Notes: generated from the letters alone by a model not told the origin. DNA of 64,000 nt from Lineus longissimus (GCF_910592395.1 NC_088322.1:6441431-6505430), one strand, 5' to 3'. Shown: positions 12,590 through 45,038, counted from the first letter of the stretch. A program made the numbers and translations.

Positions 12590-13150
12590 CCATTTCAAGG
12601 GAAATAACAGCCAGTCCAGTTTCCAAGGTCACCAATATAGCGTCCATTTTGGTTTCAAAGACCATCAACTCAGTGGCCATCTTGGTTTTCTTTACAACAA
12701 CGTGACATTCCAAAGCCATCTTGGTTTTAAAGACACCAACGTCAGTGTCATAATTCCCAGTTTCCAAGACAACCAATATTACAGACATCTTGGTTTCCAA
12801 GACTACCACCATGTCAGTAGACATCTCAGTTTCAGCAATGTCGAAAAGTCCACTGTGAACTTGACGTCCAAGACTACCAAAGTAACAGTATGCCATCTTG
12901 GTTTTCAAGACACAAGTCTCAATTGTCATGGTTTCCAAGACTACCTGGACTCCATAGTTTCCATGACAATCAAATGCAGCGGCCATCTTGATTTCCAAGA
13001 CCACCAAAGTCACAGTAGCAATTCAATCTTAGTTTCCAAGACAGAAGACTAAGTCGTCAACTGCCTTGGGTTTTCAAGACTACCTGGACTCCATATAGTT
13101 TCCATGACAACCAAATGCAGCGGCCATCTTGGTTTCCAAGACCACCAAAG
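12590..13150. repeat. Degenerate tandem repeat rich in CATCTTGGTTTCCAAGAC
   Basis: About a dozen imperfect units of roughly 39-45 bp built around CATCTTGGTTTCCAAGAC, whose core is a small palindrome. A larger piece (TACCTGGACTCCATA to CCACCAAAGTC) is duplicated near 12940-13010 and 13080-13150. Open frames of 155 residues (+) and 171 residues (-) cross it but are repeat artefacts: unit lengths vary and the products are low complexity. It starts 75 bp beyond the UBE2E stop, so it probably lies in or near that gene's 3' UTR. Confidence 0.75.
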
Positions 13151-13224
13151 TCAATCATTATGGGTAAATGGATAAATAGAAAGTATGACGGCGAAGAGTT
13201 AGGAAAAGTTTATGCGACGGCACC

Positions 13225-33395
<20,171 letters not shown>

Positions 33396-33900
33396 TCTAT
33401 CAAACTTTCTGAAAGAAAAGTCAAAACTTGTCAAGTTTTCTCCCGATCGTTTCTTTAAAAATCTTTTCCAAATCGTTCCCTCTCAAAGCAGTCTCAAAAC
33501 CCCAGCTAGAAGAGAATATGAATGAAGAAATAGCAGACAAATTAATTAAAGTGACATGTTGTCAAATTAAAAGACCATAAGTAATTATTAACACTTACGT
33601 ACATTTTACACACAGTAACATTCCCTGTACAAAGCCCAGCTGAATCGCACGGGGAAAAATTGCGATTTGCAACAAAGAGACCTCAACGTTTCCATAAAGA
33701 TTCCACAAAAACTACCGGATAGATCCGCTTGAAACTTGGCACACGTAGAGAACTTATACTTACCTTTCGATAGGAATTATCAGATTTGAAAACGTTAGTC
33801 CAGAAGTATCCCAAAACGGCAAAATATTACAGTCACACCGATCCGGAACGTGCAAAATTTCATGCAGTTGGCTCTTCCCGGTCGCCTCCCTCCGCTGACA

Positions 33901-34708
33901 TCCGTTCAATTTGAGCACATGATGCCAATATCAGTTTCTGTTCAGTTATCTTTTAATCGATTTTTAAGGTTGACTTAATTATTTTTATATCAGAATTCTC
34001 TTACCAGCGTGTACAAATGTATATTAATTAACTATTAAAACCATTGCCATTAAATATGACCCAAAAATTACTATTTTATTTAGAATAAAGTGTGGGGTAT
34101 GTAAACTTTTTTAAAAGTAAGTTTTCGAAGAGGGGGTGTCGAGGATTAACGTAATCTTACAGGATAATTGGCCCTCTGAAGTAACATGAAAGGTTTGGAC
34201 ACAATTCATACAAAAATAGACCGCTCAAAATGAAATGTGTGAATTCCAAATCCTCCTACATATTAAATATCTCCTCCTACATGTACTATCATGATATCTG
34301 ACATTGTCATTTAGGCCTATGCCAAAGCTTTATAAATAAGATGTTTTCTCTCCCTCAATTGATTTGGGTTTTTTTTTAATGACATGTACTTGCCGTGTTC
34401 CCAGTGTCGCTGCTGGATCCAATGATTTTTTTCTAAACTCAAATATAAATACATGTGAGCTTATATCCATTCCATTCTTGAATTGATCTGCTGAGATAGT
34501 GTCACGAGCACATCAGAATATACTGTATTGGAAGAGGTACACGCATAAATAAGCTATCTATACACGCATTGTTGAACTTAATACATATTCAGTGCTATTT
34601 CACGCAATTGAAATTTGGCCGGTCCGCTTAAAGGGATACGCCGTTCGTAATTACTTGTGGTCCAGTTAAATAGAATCCACTAATACACAATGCCGTAGTG
34701 CAGTTATT
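33901..34708. other. Region upstream of UBE2E, no feature recognised
   Basis: AT-rich. Any UBE2E promoter would lie at the left side of this stretch. No conserved motif identified. Confidence 0.4.
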
Positions 34709-35208
34709 GTGAACACATATTTGTTTAAACTTGGTATTCGTAGTATTTGTATATCAGTCTACACAACGGCAATGTTGAAATTTGTTTGAACTTGGTATTC
34801 ATAGTTTTTGTATATCAGTCTACACAACGGCAATTTTGAAATTTGTTTAAACTTGGTATTCATAGTATTTGCATATCAGTCTACACAACGGCAATGTTGA
34901 AATTTGTTTGAACTTGGTATTCATAGTATTTGTATATCAGTCTACACAACGGCAATGTTGATATTTGTTTAAACTTGGTATTCATAGTATTTGTATATCA
35001 GTCTACACAACGGCAATGTTGAAATGTGTTTAAACTTGGTATTCATAGTATTTGCATATCAGTCTACACAACGGCAATGTTGAAATTTGTTTAAACTTGG
35101 TATTCATAGTATTTGGATATTAGGCTACACAACGGCAATGTTGAAATGTGTTTAAACTTGGTATTCATAGTATTTGTATATCACTCTACACAACGGCAAA
35201 GTTGAAAT
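34709..35208. repeat. 61-bp tandem array, about eight copies
   Basis: Unit contains TTTAAACTTGGTATTCATAG and TATCAGTCTACACAACGG; the CAGTCTACAC word recurs every 61 bp (34755, 34816, 34877 and on). Copies are about 90-95% identical and decay after 35208. Confidence 0.95.
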
Positions 35209-35673
35209 TTATATTTTGTATTAGTATGTATTAATATTACTACGTATTTTCGCAATTGGACATTTTTAAATTCAATTACAAATTCAAATTTTTTAACGAA
35301 CGGTGTAGGCCGCCTTTTAATAAGTGTACCATCAGCCTCAGGAAATATGGGTTTAATGTTCGCTTCTCCGGCGCTGCACTCATTTGTGTGCGGGGCCGCA
35401 TCGGAGAAGCGAACATCTCTGATTTCCTTGGGATGACTCCGGCGCAATGATTATATAGGCCTAGTGAGGCGGTATGCTTGAAAATTATGTCTGTTGGAGA
35501 ATGCTCACAATGCTGTTGGAGAACTAGTGTAATAATGATTATAGGTCAGGTTAGGCCGCTGTGAAAATTGATTTCATATTTCTCGTCAACACCCTCAACT
35601 AATCTTGAGTCCGTGCTTTATGTATACCGAAACGGTTCATCATTTCGACATAACTGATTGATAGTTTTTACTA

Positions 35674-36072
35674 AGGCCATGGGAATTATTATTCCTGTTT
35701 ACCGTCCACCTCCCGCATGGGTTCTGAGCGAACATGAAATATTTTCATTATTTAAAAAAAAATCTATTTATTTTATTGTTGCCATCATTTTTTTATTCAA
35801 ATAATCTTTCCAGTGGTTCATCTTTACCTTAAATGATTGAAAAACACAATAAAAACTTGGCAAGGTAGGTTCTTCATCATAATAATGACATTTTTTCAAT
35901 GCCTCATGTTGATGACCGACCTGATTTCCATTTACTGGAACTTGCTGAATCTCGTGTTTTGACCAGTAAATCAGACTGTAAACCGATAATGAATAATGAA
36001 AAATGAAAAAAAAGCCTCATCATCTTTTTAAATCTCTCAAACGGTAAACAGGATTAATCATTCCCATGGCCT
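35674..36072. mobile_element. TIR element with AGGCCATGGGAAT ends
   Basis: Left AGGCCATGGGAATTATTATT then CCTGTTTACCGT; right ACGGTAAACAGG then ATTAATCATTCCCATGGCCT. About 33-bp imperfect TIRs, 399 bp in total, no coding capacity. Confidence 0.75.
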
Positions 36073-36960
36073 AATACATGTACAATCAATTGCATGAACA
36101 GTCAATAGGTTCAGAACAACGGAATAACACATTCAAACGTGCAAATATGAGCCTAATGATGACTGACAAATATCCAATGCCTCAACAATTTTTCTTTTTT
36201 TTGTGTATTTCACGAGGAAAATGTAAGCTAAAGGTAAACCCCGTCACCCATTTCCAGAAAGGGGCTGACGAGAGAATCGTGAAATCAGACCGAACTTCAA
36301 GCCATCTTGAAGCATTCAAGGGTTAAATGCACACACGATTTGATTAATTCCTGAAATCACTATAGACGGGTCAAGATGCCTCAAGCTCTCCGCACACTTT
36401 CTTTACAATACATCGATGTATACTTACACGTACATGTATGACATTGCCAAATTTTAATCAAAATTCGTTAATTTGATCAACGGCATAAAATGGAGGGGCA
36501 TTTTTTGTCCATTTTCGCAAGTAAATCAAAATCAAATGATTATTCTTATATAGGGAATCGAATTTCGTTCAAATTTGATATACCGATCCACTGATCGTCG
36601 TTGTGCGTCGGTATACCCGTCCTTAGAATTATATCGACGCATGGTTAACGCCGATGATCGGCACTGGCATGGGATTTGATATAGGGATGTCCTCAAATCT
36701 ATACCTCTCTACCTTATTTTGAAAGAAACACTGGGAACCCGGACCGAGAACACGTGGACAGGAATATACTTGTTAGCCTGCCGAGCTTTTAATATCAATA
36801 ATTCTCAAACTCACCGGCCGATCATACGCGTATTTTCGGATAAATTTGATGGCATAGTCAATCAATCACAGTGTCTGTTCCAGTAGTCTTCGAACAAGAC
36901 ACGATTCGCAAGAACATACTACAGAGAAACAGTCACAGTAAGAGTTCCAATTGTCACCTA

Positions 36961-37204
36961 CACTCTTAAGACATTGAGCTTCTGAAAAGCCTTTTTTCCC
37001 AGAAAAACCTTTTAGTTTTTTTTCAGAAGTTTTTCAAAGTTCAAGTATAACCGTAGAGGATTTTCAGGGAAATGAAAAACCCTTTGGGATTTTCATCAAC
37101 TCAAATACTTTAAGGTTTTTTCAAGTCTCTGAAAAAAAAAATTTGTGTTACACGAAAAACCCTAAAATATTTTCCCGAGGCTCACAAACCATTATTTAAG
37201 AGTG
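36961..37204. mobile_element. CACTCTTAA MITE
   Basis: TA-CACTCTTAAGACATT at the left and ATTTAAGAGTG-TA at the right, flanked by TA. The interior is rich in GAAAAACC/GGTTTTTC modules. 244 bp, nonautonomous. Confidence 0.75.
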
Positions 37205-38171
37205 TACATGTATGTACACAAGAGTATAGGCCTTAAATCTGTCTAATAGGCTCAAAGACGTTTATTTTTTCACGGAGACAATTTTATATATTTTTTTGAA
37301 TATTGTTTTTTTTCTTGTCAATTGCCACAGCTGCAAAATTGTCCGACTCCGCTGCCCCGTAAATGCCTTTCTTTTGTAACATGTCCGCTCCGTAACTTCG
37401 TGGAGGTGAATGATCGTTATATATTTACTCAGCGACCATTGGGTTTTCACCGTGGTGCGATCGATGGTGACGGGTGATATTATTACCTCATGGCGTCACA
37501 TGCTTTGTACATTGAGGGAGTTTTTGGTGTTGCCTCTTCATCACCTAACACGAACTGTCTGACGAACGGCAGCTGAAGTCTCCTGCTGTAGTGGGGGTGA
37601 CGATAATAGACTGATGAGCAATCAATGAATGACAAAGACTGCCCCAGAATTGATGAAAGTTCAAGTCGCGCGTGACATTTTACAGGATGTTTCTGTACAT
37701 ACGCTCCTGAAAAAAGTCATCAACATTTTTTTCGGCCATCGCAAATAATCACACCGTAGCGGTTGTTTTTTGAAGTTTTTCACTTGGCTAAAATTTTTAT
37801 ACGGGGCGCATATTTGTGTTGGCTGAAAAACCGTTAAAGATTTTTCTAAAGCTGAAAATTCTTTATTCTAAGAGTATACTGTAGACTATATACTTCTCGA
37901 CAGTTTTTGAATCTTGTATATTGGTGATATGTAATTTCGCTGATGGTAATGTACATTACATAAATATCCAGATTGTTCTGTCAAATATTATATAAAGCTT
38001 GACAATTGATGAATTGACAAAAGTTAATATGGTTGATTTACCCTTGCGCTAATCGGGCTGTGGCTGTGGCATTCAGAAAAAGAAATCCCAATTATGTACT
38101 TTTTAGGACTGGTTTGGAAGGCTTCGACTAACCTTTGCGCCCAGCCAAAATGTGAATCATCGTTCCAATTT
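37205..38171. other. Intergenic, no feature recognised
   Basis: AT-rich DNA without coding motifs. GAAAAAGTCATCAAC and CTGAAAAACCGTTAAAG near 37710-37850 recall the interior of the preceding MITE. Confidence 0.4.
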
Positions 38172-38285
38172 CAGTGGAACCCCGGTAACACGACCACTCC
38201 TTGGACCGAGGTTGAATGGTTGCGTTACCGGGTTGGACCGAGGTTGAATGGTTGCGTTACCGGGGTGGTCGCGTTAGTGAAGTTG
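38172..38285. mobile_element. Fragment of a CAGTGGAACCCCGG TIR element with internal duplication
   Basis: Starts CAGTGGAACCCCGGTAAC. A 33-bp segment with GACCGAGGTTGAATGGTTGC is present twice in tandem, and GGTGGTCGCGTTA near 38270 looks like the start of an opposite arm that is then lost. Possibly another TA-inserting family; truncated. Confidence 0.5.
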
Positions 38286-39977
38286 TAAATGAGGTTGCGG
38301 ACTGCTGCTCGGTCATGTAGCAACGCCGCCTGGCTCAGATTATGTACGCTTTAACTTTCCATGCGTCGCAAGAACAGTTCGTCGATAGTACGGGTTTATT
38401 ATATGTTTCACTTGAGTTCTGACAATCAATTTGTTTATGTGATTCGGCTCATCCGCTTGAAGTCCGGGCAACATTTGCCCGGCGCATTTGAGAGCCGCGC
38501 ATGCACTTGTCAATTTGCCGTTACTTGTCCATCGGCGGCATCATGTAAAATTGGGATTTATTTGCTTTGTTAGCATGGTTTCACGTATTGCATACTATCA
38601 TTGCGAATAAAAAAAAACATATTTTCTCCTGTGTTTTGTTTTCATTCGCAATTTAATGCTCACATTTGCTAAATTGCGACCGAAAGTTCGCGACTTCATT
38701 ATTGGAAGCAATTACCGCTAATTATCCAACCATCACCAAAGAAAATGTGAATCAGCGGCGCACTTGATGCCAGGTTTGACGAGGGTTGACACCTCTGATA
38801 CGTGAGAAGATGAGTTGAGTAATGGGACTGTTTTAATCAGTTTAAGTATGAGAAGTGTTTTCAATTTTTCTAAGTCGAAACATAAATTAAAGATTTATTC
38901 ATAACGAGGAAAGTATCAATTTAGAAAGACTAATGTATTTTGCTTATAGATTTATGTTGGACTTCTTGCTGCAAATTTGTCTGTACCTTACCTTATTACA
39001 TGGTTTATCCAGAGTCTTTCACAAGTCTCTGGTTTATCGTGACATCATGAAAGTGAAAGTATTGTTTAAATTGGTGCATTTGATGCGATTTTCTGTAAAA
39101 TATTCGAATGTGAAAAAAAATAAAAAAAATAAAACTTGATTTTTTTGGCATAAATTGTATATGAAATCTAGATTGACCATTGTGGAGGTCAATCATGTTG
39201 TTTTTGGGCATTGGGGTAGTTTTCTCATTTCATGCATCAGTTCAAATTATACACTTATCAGTTCAAATTACAAATGTGACATCTGTCTTCTGAAACAAAT
39301 ATGACCTGTTTTCCCAAAAAATGGAAGAATGAAATTGAAGTATTTTTCGGAATACAAATTTGATTTGATTTTAGACAACTTTGAGTAAAGTGTACAATAG
39401 AGATTCGTATTTTATGAAGTCTTTAATGGAAAAGGCTGCGCTTAAATTAAACCAATGGTGATCATGCGGACAGAAGCTAATCATAATGACCAACATGACC
39501 TTGGGAATACAAAAGAGCACTTTATAATACTACAGATTTGAAGGGTAATAGTGCTCTATATACATGTACCATTATTTAGCTAAAAATAAGTCACAAAAAA
39601 TATAATGTCCACTAACCCTTTCATTTGGGCAATGTTTTATAGTTATCTAGCCTGATGACCCCATCAAACCAATGCATAGGCCTTATCCTTTTGCGTATTT
39701 GCATTTAGTTTCGCCCATATTTTCTAACCATACAATGATATCTTGAAGAACCTACAGCAACGGGAAGTCCTCGACCTATCAACTGACATGGGCCGGGTGA
39801 GATCACTCAATAGAAGAGCTTAACATAATTAAATCTATGAAGCAAACAATGGTGAACCTATTGTAAGAAACAAACGGGTTATAAGGTTACAATAGGGTGC
39901 TATGCCATCCATTGTACAGTCCTCCTCTGAACGCTCGTCCACAGGCCCCTCAAGCAGATTTATTCAATTAGGTGGAG
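38286..39977. other. Intergenic, no feature recognised
   Basis: No splice-bounded conserved coding segment or repeat found by eye. Frames at 38361-38573 and 38933-39139 are unsupported. Confidence 0.4.
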
Positions 39978-40013
39978 CTTGGAGGAATTATACTTGAGTA
40001 TAATTCCTCCAAG
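39978..40013. repeat. Perfect 16-bp hairpin with 4-bp loop
   Basis: CTTGGAGGAATTATAC, loop TTGA, then GTATAATTCCTCCAAG. Perfect inverted repeat with no flanking duplication seen. Confidence 0.9.
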
Positions 40014-41582
40014 GGTGGAGAAATAGGAGAACACTGCCGTACTAATCAACTCGAATACCATTCATTGTCCATGAAAATTGTTTTATCTGCGTCTTGTCAG
40101 AATCCAAGTAATCTGCTCTGATAGTTTTAAAAAAAGAAATGACATTACTTATTACCAAGAATTAAAAGAATAGTTTTTAGTAATTCTTGATGATACCATG
40201 AGTATACAGCTAATGTGTGGATTGTAAAATTTAAAAAATCCAAACAAAATCATTAATTATTAAAAGATTCAATATCTTTGTTGCAGTGTGATTTTTCCTC
40301 ATGATTTAATTTCCCCCCTATATAAATGCCACTGAGGGGCAGGTATTTGAAAGAAGGCGTCTAGTTTTTACCTTCATCAGAATCTAAGAGAAAAAAGTTT
40401 TTTCTTTTCTATTCTTTCCAAATTTAGTCCAATATTCAAATCTCTTAGTAAACAGCTGTTTTATAAACATTTGGCATCAAATAAAAGGTATGGAGGCTAT
40501 GATGATAACAATGATGGTGTGAGTGACGACGACGATGATGATGATGATGATGAAAAATAAGTTTTATGGGTTGAAGTGGTTTTCAAGTGAGGGTCAGTAG
40601 AGTTCTGTGATTGGGAAAACACCATGTGCCTGTTCCAAAAGGTCAATACATGCTTCCCGAAATTGGTGGCTTGCATTGGAACTAACTTTTTTCCCCGTCA
40701 TTAAAGGCATTCAAGTGTGTTGGTCAACCATGACTATCTCCTTTGTCCCTCCACCATAAGCCCTAGTTTCCCCTTATGACATCACTATTTCGGACACTCA
40801 GCGCCCCATTTCTGGAAAGATATATTGACCCTTCACACCTTGCATGCTCACTGACGTGGAGTGACATCATTGGGAATGGGCAGGGGGTCCCAGCCACTGT
40901 GGCATCTGTGTGAACTACATGAGCGCCATCTGATGGGCTAGCCCTGAACCAAATGCATTTTGAGACCTGGGGAGATTTCTGGTTAACCACTGGCTGGATG
41001 GATTCGTAGTTCTCCCTTACATGAAGGGGGCAACTCGGATTTAATGACTGAACCAGGCGTGTCCCTAGCATAACGACAGTCTATTTTCTAAACCAGCATT
41101 TACCACGAGAAACGCTTTTGGTGAAAGCCAACACCAACTGCAGCCAAGGGAAAAGTGTGTCATATATTATATATAGCGTTGCGTGTTGTCATAAAAATTT
41201 TTGGCAGTCAGTCATAAACCATCTCAATTATAGTTATTCTGATTAAAGAAACTTTCCTTTTTCTGTATACTGCAAGTTTCTATTTTTAACTGTCAGAAAA
41301 TTTGCAAAACTCACCTGGGACATGTTAATGCATGTGCAGTCTTGTTGCGACATGCATGATTTTCATATCAACCACCAACAACTAAAACTTTTTCTCTGTT
41401 GAACAAGATCGCGCTGGCCCGTGGCAAACAACTTCCTCTTGCATGTTTGCAGGGAGGTACATGCAAGAAAGGTCTGAATCTCCAGGTTGGAAAGAATAGA
41501 AAGAAATCACATGATCTACACTTAGGTTTTATTTAAAAAATTTCTTACAAAACATTAAATAATATACTGCAATAATATAGAA
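40014..41582. other. Intergenic, with a GAT microsatellite
   Basis: A GAC/GAT run at about 40527-40555 could encode an acidic tail (see findings). The 102-residue minus frame at 40763-41071 has no recognisable domain. Confidence 0.4.
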
Positions 41583-42256
41583 TATATACATGCAGAATTT
41601 GTACCTTTAAGCTCATAAATAATTTTGTAACATTAACAATGTTTATCATTCCTAACATCACCCCACCTCCCACCTCTCACCATGAATTGAAATGTTTCCC
41701 TCTATAGTCGTACTTCCACCTATCAAATCCCTGTGTCTTTTGCGCTTACACCTATGAATTTCCGTGTCTAAATAGACCCGTGTGTCAAATCCCCATGTCT
41801 ATTGGCCCCACCGAGCTCGATGGGGCTAATCGGGGGCTAATTTAGACCCGTGTTTAACACGGGTTTTTTGATAGGTGGAATCCGAATAGACACGGCAATT
41901 GCAAGTTCTAAGATCCGGCGACAGATAGCGCGGTGTAGTTGCCTCGGTATTGCGCCCCCTCCAACGGGAAAGAAACACAGGAGAGCTCCCTACCTTCAGC
42001 GCACCTTACGCCGGGGCTATTAACCATTATCTAACACAACTGATAGGTGTAAATGCGCAGTAGAATTTTTGACACACGTCGAAGACACGGGTCTTGAAAA
42101 AACACAGGGTTTTATGATAGGTGGAACTACGACTAGTATATACATGCAGAATTTGTACCTTTAAGCTCATAAATAATTTTGTAACATTAACAATGTTTAT
42201 CATTCCTAACATCACCCCACCTCCCACCTCTCACCATGAATTAAAATGTTTCCGTC
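41583..42256. repeat. 120-bp direct repeat on both sides of a TIR element
   Basis: 41583-41702 and 42137-42256 are nearly identical (both contain TACATGCAGAATTTGTACC and ATCACCCCACCTCCCACC). The 429-bp element 41706-42134 lies between with only 2-3 extra bases each side. Confidence 0.93.
41706..42134. mobile_element. AGTCGTACTTCCACC TIR element copy 1
   Basis: The ends AGTCGTACTTCCACCTATCA and TGATAGGTGGAACTACGACT are 20-bp inverted repeats with one mismatch. Internal ATAGGTG motifs are repeated. 429 bp, noncoding. Homologous along its whole length to 42916-43343. Confidence 0.9.
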
Positions 42257-42591
42257 ATTTACTTATTTTTTCTCAGACATTACCACATCAATGCTAAATA
42301 AAACACAATGCTGAACTTGGCCACTTCCAGGACTAGTGTCTACATCTATTGGTGCAAAAGCTTACTAATATTCCTATCGCGATCAGTGCAGCCTGGACTT
42401 ATCAAAAGTACCTAAAAAAGTACAAATCATGCATTTTTTACTAAAGCAGTTGTTTCACAATCCTAATGCGATTCTTACAAAGCTACATTACAATTCAGCT
42501 GAAAGTTTCACAAATGAACTGAAATTGTTTTGAAATATTCATTGCAGTCTCTGCAATTCTTTTACATTCTACTGCAGTTGTTTCAATTGTA

Positions 42592-42766
42592 CAGAACCTC
42601 CCTAAGCGGACACCTCTCTATTAAGGACAACCTCACTATTAAGGACACTAGTTTTGGTCCCAAATTGGTTGTTTCCATTCAATTTGACCTCTCTAATCAG
42701 GACACCTCTCTATTAAGGACAGCACTTGTCAGTCCCGAGGGTGTCCTTCATAGAGAGGTTCTACTG
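42592..42766. mobile_element. CAGTAGAACC MITE copy 8
   Basis: TA-CAGAACCTCCC (three bases lost from the left terminus) to GAGGTTCTACTG-TA, otherwise typical. Confidence 0.88.
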
Positions 42767-42915
42767 TAATTGTAATTTCAACTGCGAAGGTTTCATGATT
42801 TTTATTGGAGATAATCCCCTTCTCCAATGCCTCTGTGGAAACATGGCAACAATAATATGGAATTCTTGCTGAAAAAGCAAGGCCATTTCGCGGCAGAATA
42901 TTTTTGCGAGCCTAA

Positions 42916-43343
42916 AGTCGTACTTCCACCTATCAAATCCCTGTGTCTTTTGCGCTTACACCTATGAATTGCCATGTCTAAATAGACCCGTGTGTCAAAT
43001 CCCCGTGTCTATTAGCCCCACCGAGCTCGATGTGGCTAATCAGGGGCTAATTTAGACCCGCGTTCAACACGGGTTTTTTGATAGGTGGAATCTGAATAGA
43101 CACGGCAATTGCAAGTTCTAAGATCCGGCGACATGGCGCGGTGTAGTTGCCTCGGTATTGCGCCCCCTCCAACGGGAAAGAAACACAGGATAGCTCCCTA
43201 CCTACAGCGCACCTGTCGCCGGGGCTATTAACCATTATCTAACACCACTGATAGGTGTAAGTGCGCCCCAGGTTTTTTTGACACACGGCGAAGACACGGG
43301 TCTTGAAAAAACACGGGGTTTTATGATAGGTGGAACTACGACT
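42916..43343. mobile_element. AGTCGTACTTCCACC TIR element copy 2
   Basis: 428 bp, about 95% identical to 41706-42134, same TIRs. TAA lies outside both ends here (CCTAA before, TTAAC after), suggesting a 3-bp target duplication; copy 1 does not confirm it. Confidence 0.9.
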
Positions 43344-43583
43344 TAACTTACTCGCAAAATATCCTGCAAGCAAAATCATTCTGTTCGACAGTGTTTCATA
43401 ATTATTACTGCACCAGTTTCAGACACACACAGAATGCAAAACCCAATACACATACACCAATATCTTATAGGTTTACTGTTAACTGCCAAATTTTTGCCGG
43501 CATTTTATTTTCATGGAACTGAATAAAACTGGCATATGTACATGTAGGAGTTGCAAAATTAGAGAAATTTTCTTGAAATCATA

Positions 43584-43712
43584 CAGCAGAACCTCTCTAG
43601 CAAGGACACCCTCAGGACTGACAAGTGCTGTCCTTAATAGAGAGGCGTCCTGATCAGAGAGGTCGAGTTGAATGGAAACAGCCAAGTTGGAACCAAAACT
43701 AGTGTCCTTAAA
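43584..43712. mobile_element. CAGTAGAACC MITE copy 9, right end deleted
   Basis: TA-CAGCAGAACCTCTC and the typical left two-thirds, ending at ACTAGTGTCCTTA, then a run of A. The right TIR is missing. Confidence 0.85.
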
Positions 43713-44202
43713 AAAAAAATTCTTAAGGTTTTTCCAATGAAAATTTTTTTTCACAATTTTTAATTTGCGAATCCACCGGATTCACGACATCCCCGAAAAA
43801 AAAATGCCAGCACAAATTTGGTGGTATACAAATTTGGTGGTAAACAGGAACTAATTTATCACAACTGTACATGCAACTCTTTCTTCCGTTGGACATCACA
43901 CACGTAAAAAATACAACACATGGACATTTTTTGGTCAAAAGTGGAAAGACTTGGCATACAAATATAATTGGTCAGTTGCTAACTTGTACCGGTAAGAACA
44001 TTTCCCCACCACAAAACGTATCTTGTGATTGGTGTGACGAGAGGTTATCCCCTCCCCCAATGAGTCCACATTATATGAGTAGTATATTGTACAAACACCT
44101 AACGTAAGCAAAGTTTAAGGTCGCCAAGTAGACCATCCTAGTTCCCGAGTTGTAATTAACCTACAACCTCCTAAAGTGCAGGGAGTTTCCTGTCAAATAC
44201 TT

Positions 44203-44718
44203 TTAACCCTTTCGCTGTGGGTCCCCACATGGTCCCCTGCCGTGCACACCATGACATGTACATGGTCCACTGCCGTAGGGGTGATGTGCACACCATGTCA
44301 TGTACATGGTCCCCTGCTGTGCAGGTGACGTGCACACCACATCATGTACATGGTCCCCTGCCATGTGGGTGATGTGCACACCATGTCATGTACATGGTCC
44401 CCTGCTGTGCAGGTGACGTGCACACCACATCATGTACATGGTCCCCTGCCATGTGGGTGATGTGCACACCACGTCATGTACATGATCCCCTGCCATGCGG
44501 ATGACGTGCACATCACGTCATGTCCTTTTAAAATACTTATTCACCAATACGCCAAACGCACTCGGGAATAATTAGTTTCATCCTAATAGTATAGATGGCG
44601 ACACTTTCAAATTGTTTCGCCCGTTCAGTTAGAAATTAGCTCAACTATTTGTTATTGATATCGACTGTTTGCACGGGCAGTGCACTGGCCGAAAATGGCT
44701 GCCGCAGTGAAAGGGTTA
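44203..44718. mobile_element. TTAA-type TIR element carrying a 44-bp minisatellite
   Basis: Left TTAACCCTTTCGCTGTGGG and right CCGCAGTGAAAGGGTTAT are inverted repeats; the right target has mutated to TTAT. The tandem array 44225-44525 lies inside. Confidence 0.65.
44225..44525. repeat. 44-bp minisatellite, about 6.5 copies
   Basis: Unit with TCATGTACATGGTCCCCTGC and GTGACGTGCACACCAC. Alternating unit types (GCTGTGCAGG and GCCATGTGGG) give an 88-bp dimer over part of the array. Confidence 0.93.
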
Positions 44719-45038
44719 TTGAATAACGTATGTTTCCAAATTTACATATATATATCAGTTCTTTTGACTTTTCACCGCAACCTACAGTTACGTGGGCACA
44801 TTCCCCCTCTCCCTCCACATGTAAAAAGTGGTAAAAAATGTACAGAGTACGCAAATGACCACCCAAATCACTGACCCCCCGCGCCCGCGGTAGTTCTGTT
44901 TGCATGCCCCCCCCCAAGTTTTATAGTCAGTGTAACAAAATCATCACATTCCCTATGCAGTCAGCATGCAGGTTATCTAAAATCCATTATCTAAGAAAAA
45001 ACATATTTTTGCTCAACTGGCACACAGGAAGAGTGGTA

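Noticed and set aside
12498-13052. Overlapping 171-residue (-) and 155-residue (+) open frames
   Set aside because: Both read through the degenerate CATCTTGG repeat; the products are low complexity and no splice or start context supports them.
33396-33434. Upstream UBE2E start (ATG at 33434)
   Set aside because: A strong CTTTCAG acceptor just before 33408 places this ATG in a 5' UTR intron; the ATG at 33395 is preferred.
40763-41071. 102-residue minus-strand protein
   Set aside because: No recognisable motif, no flanking splice sites, and composition like the surrounding intergenic DNA.
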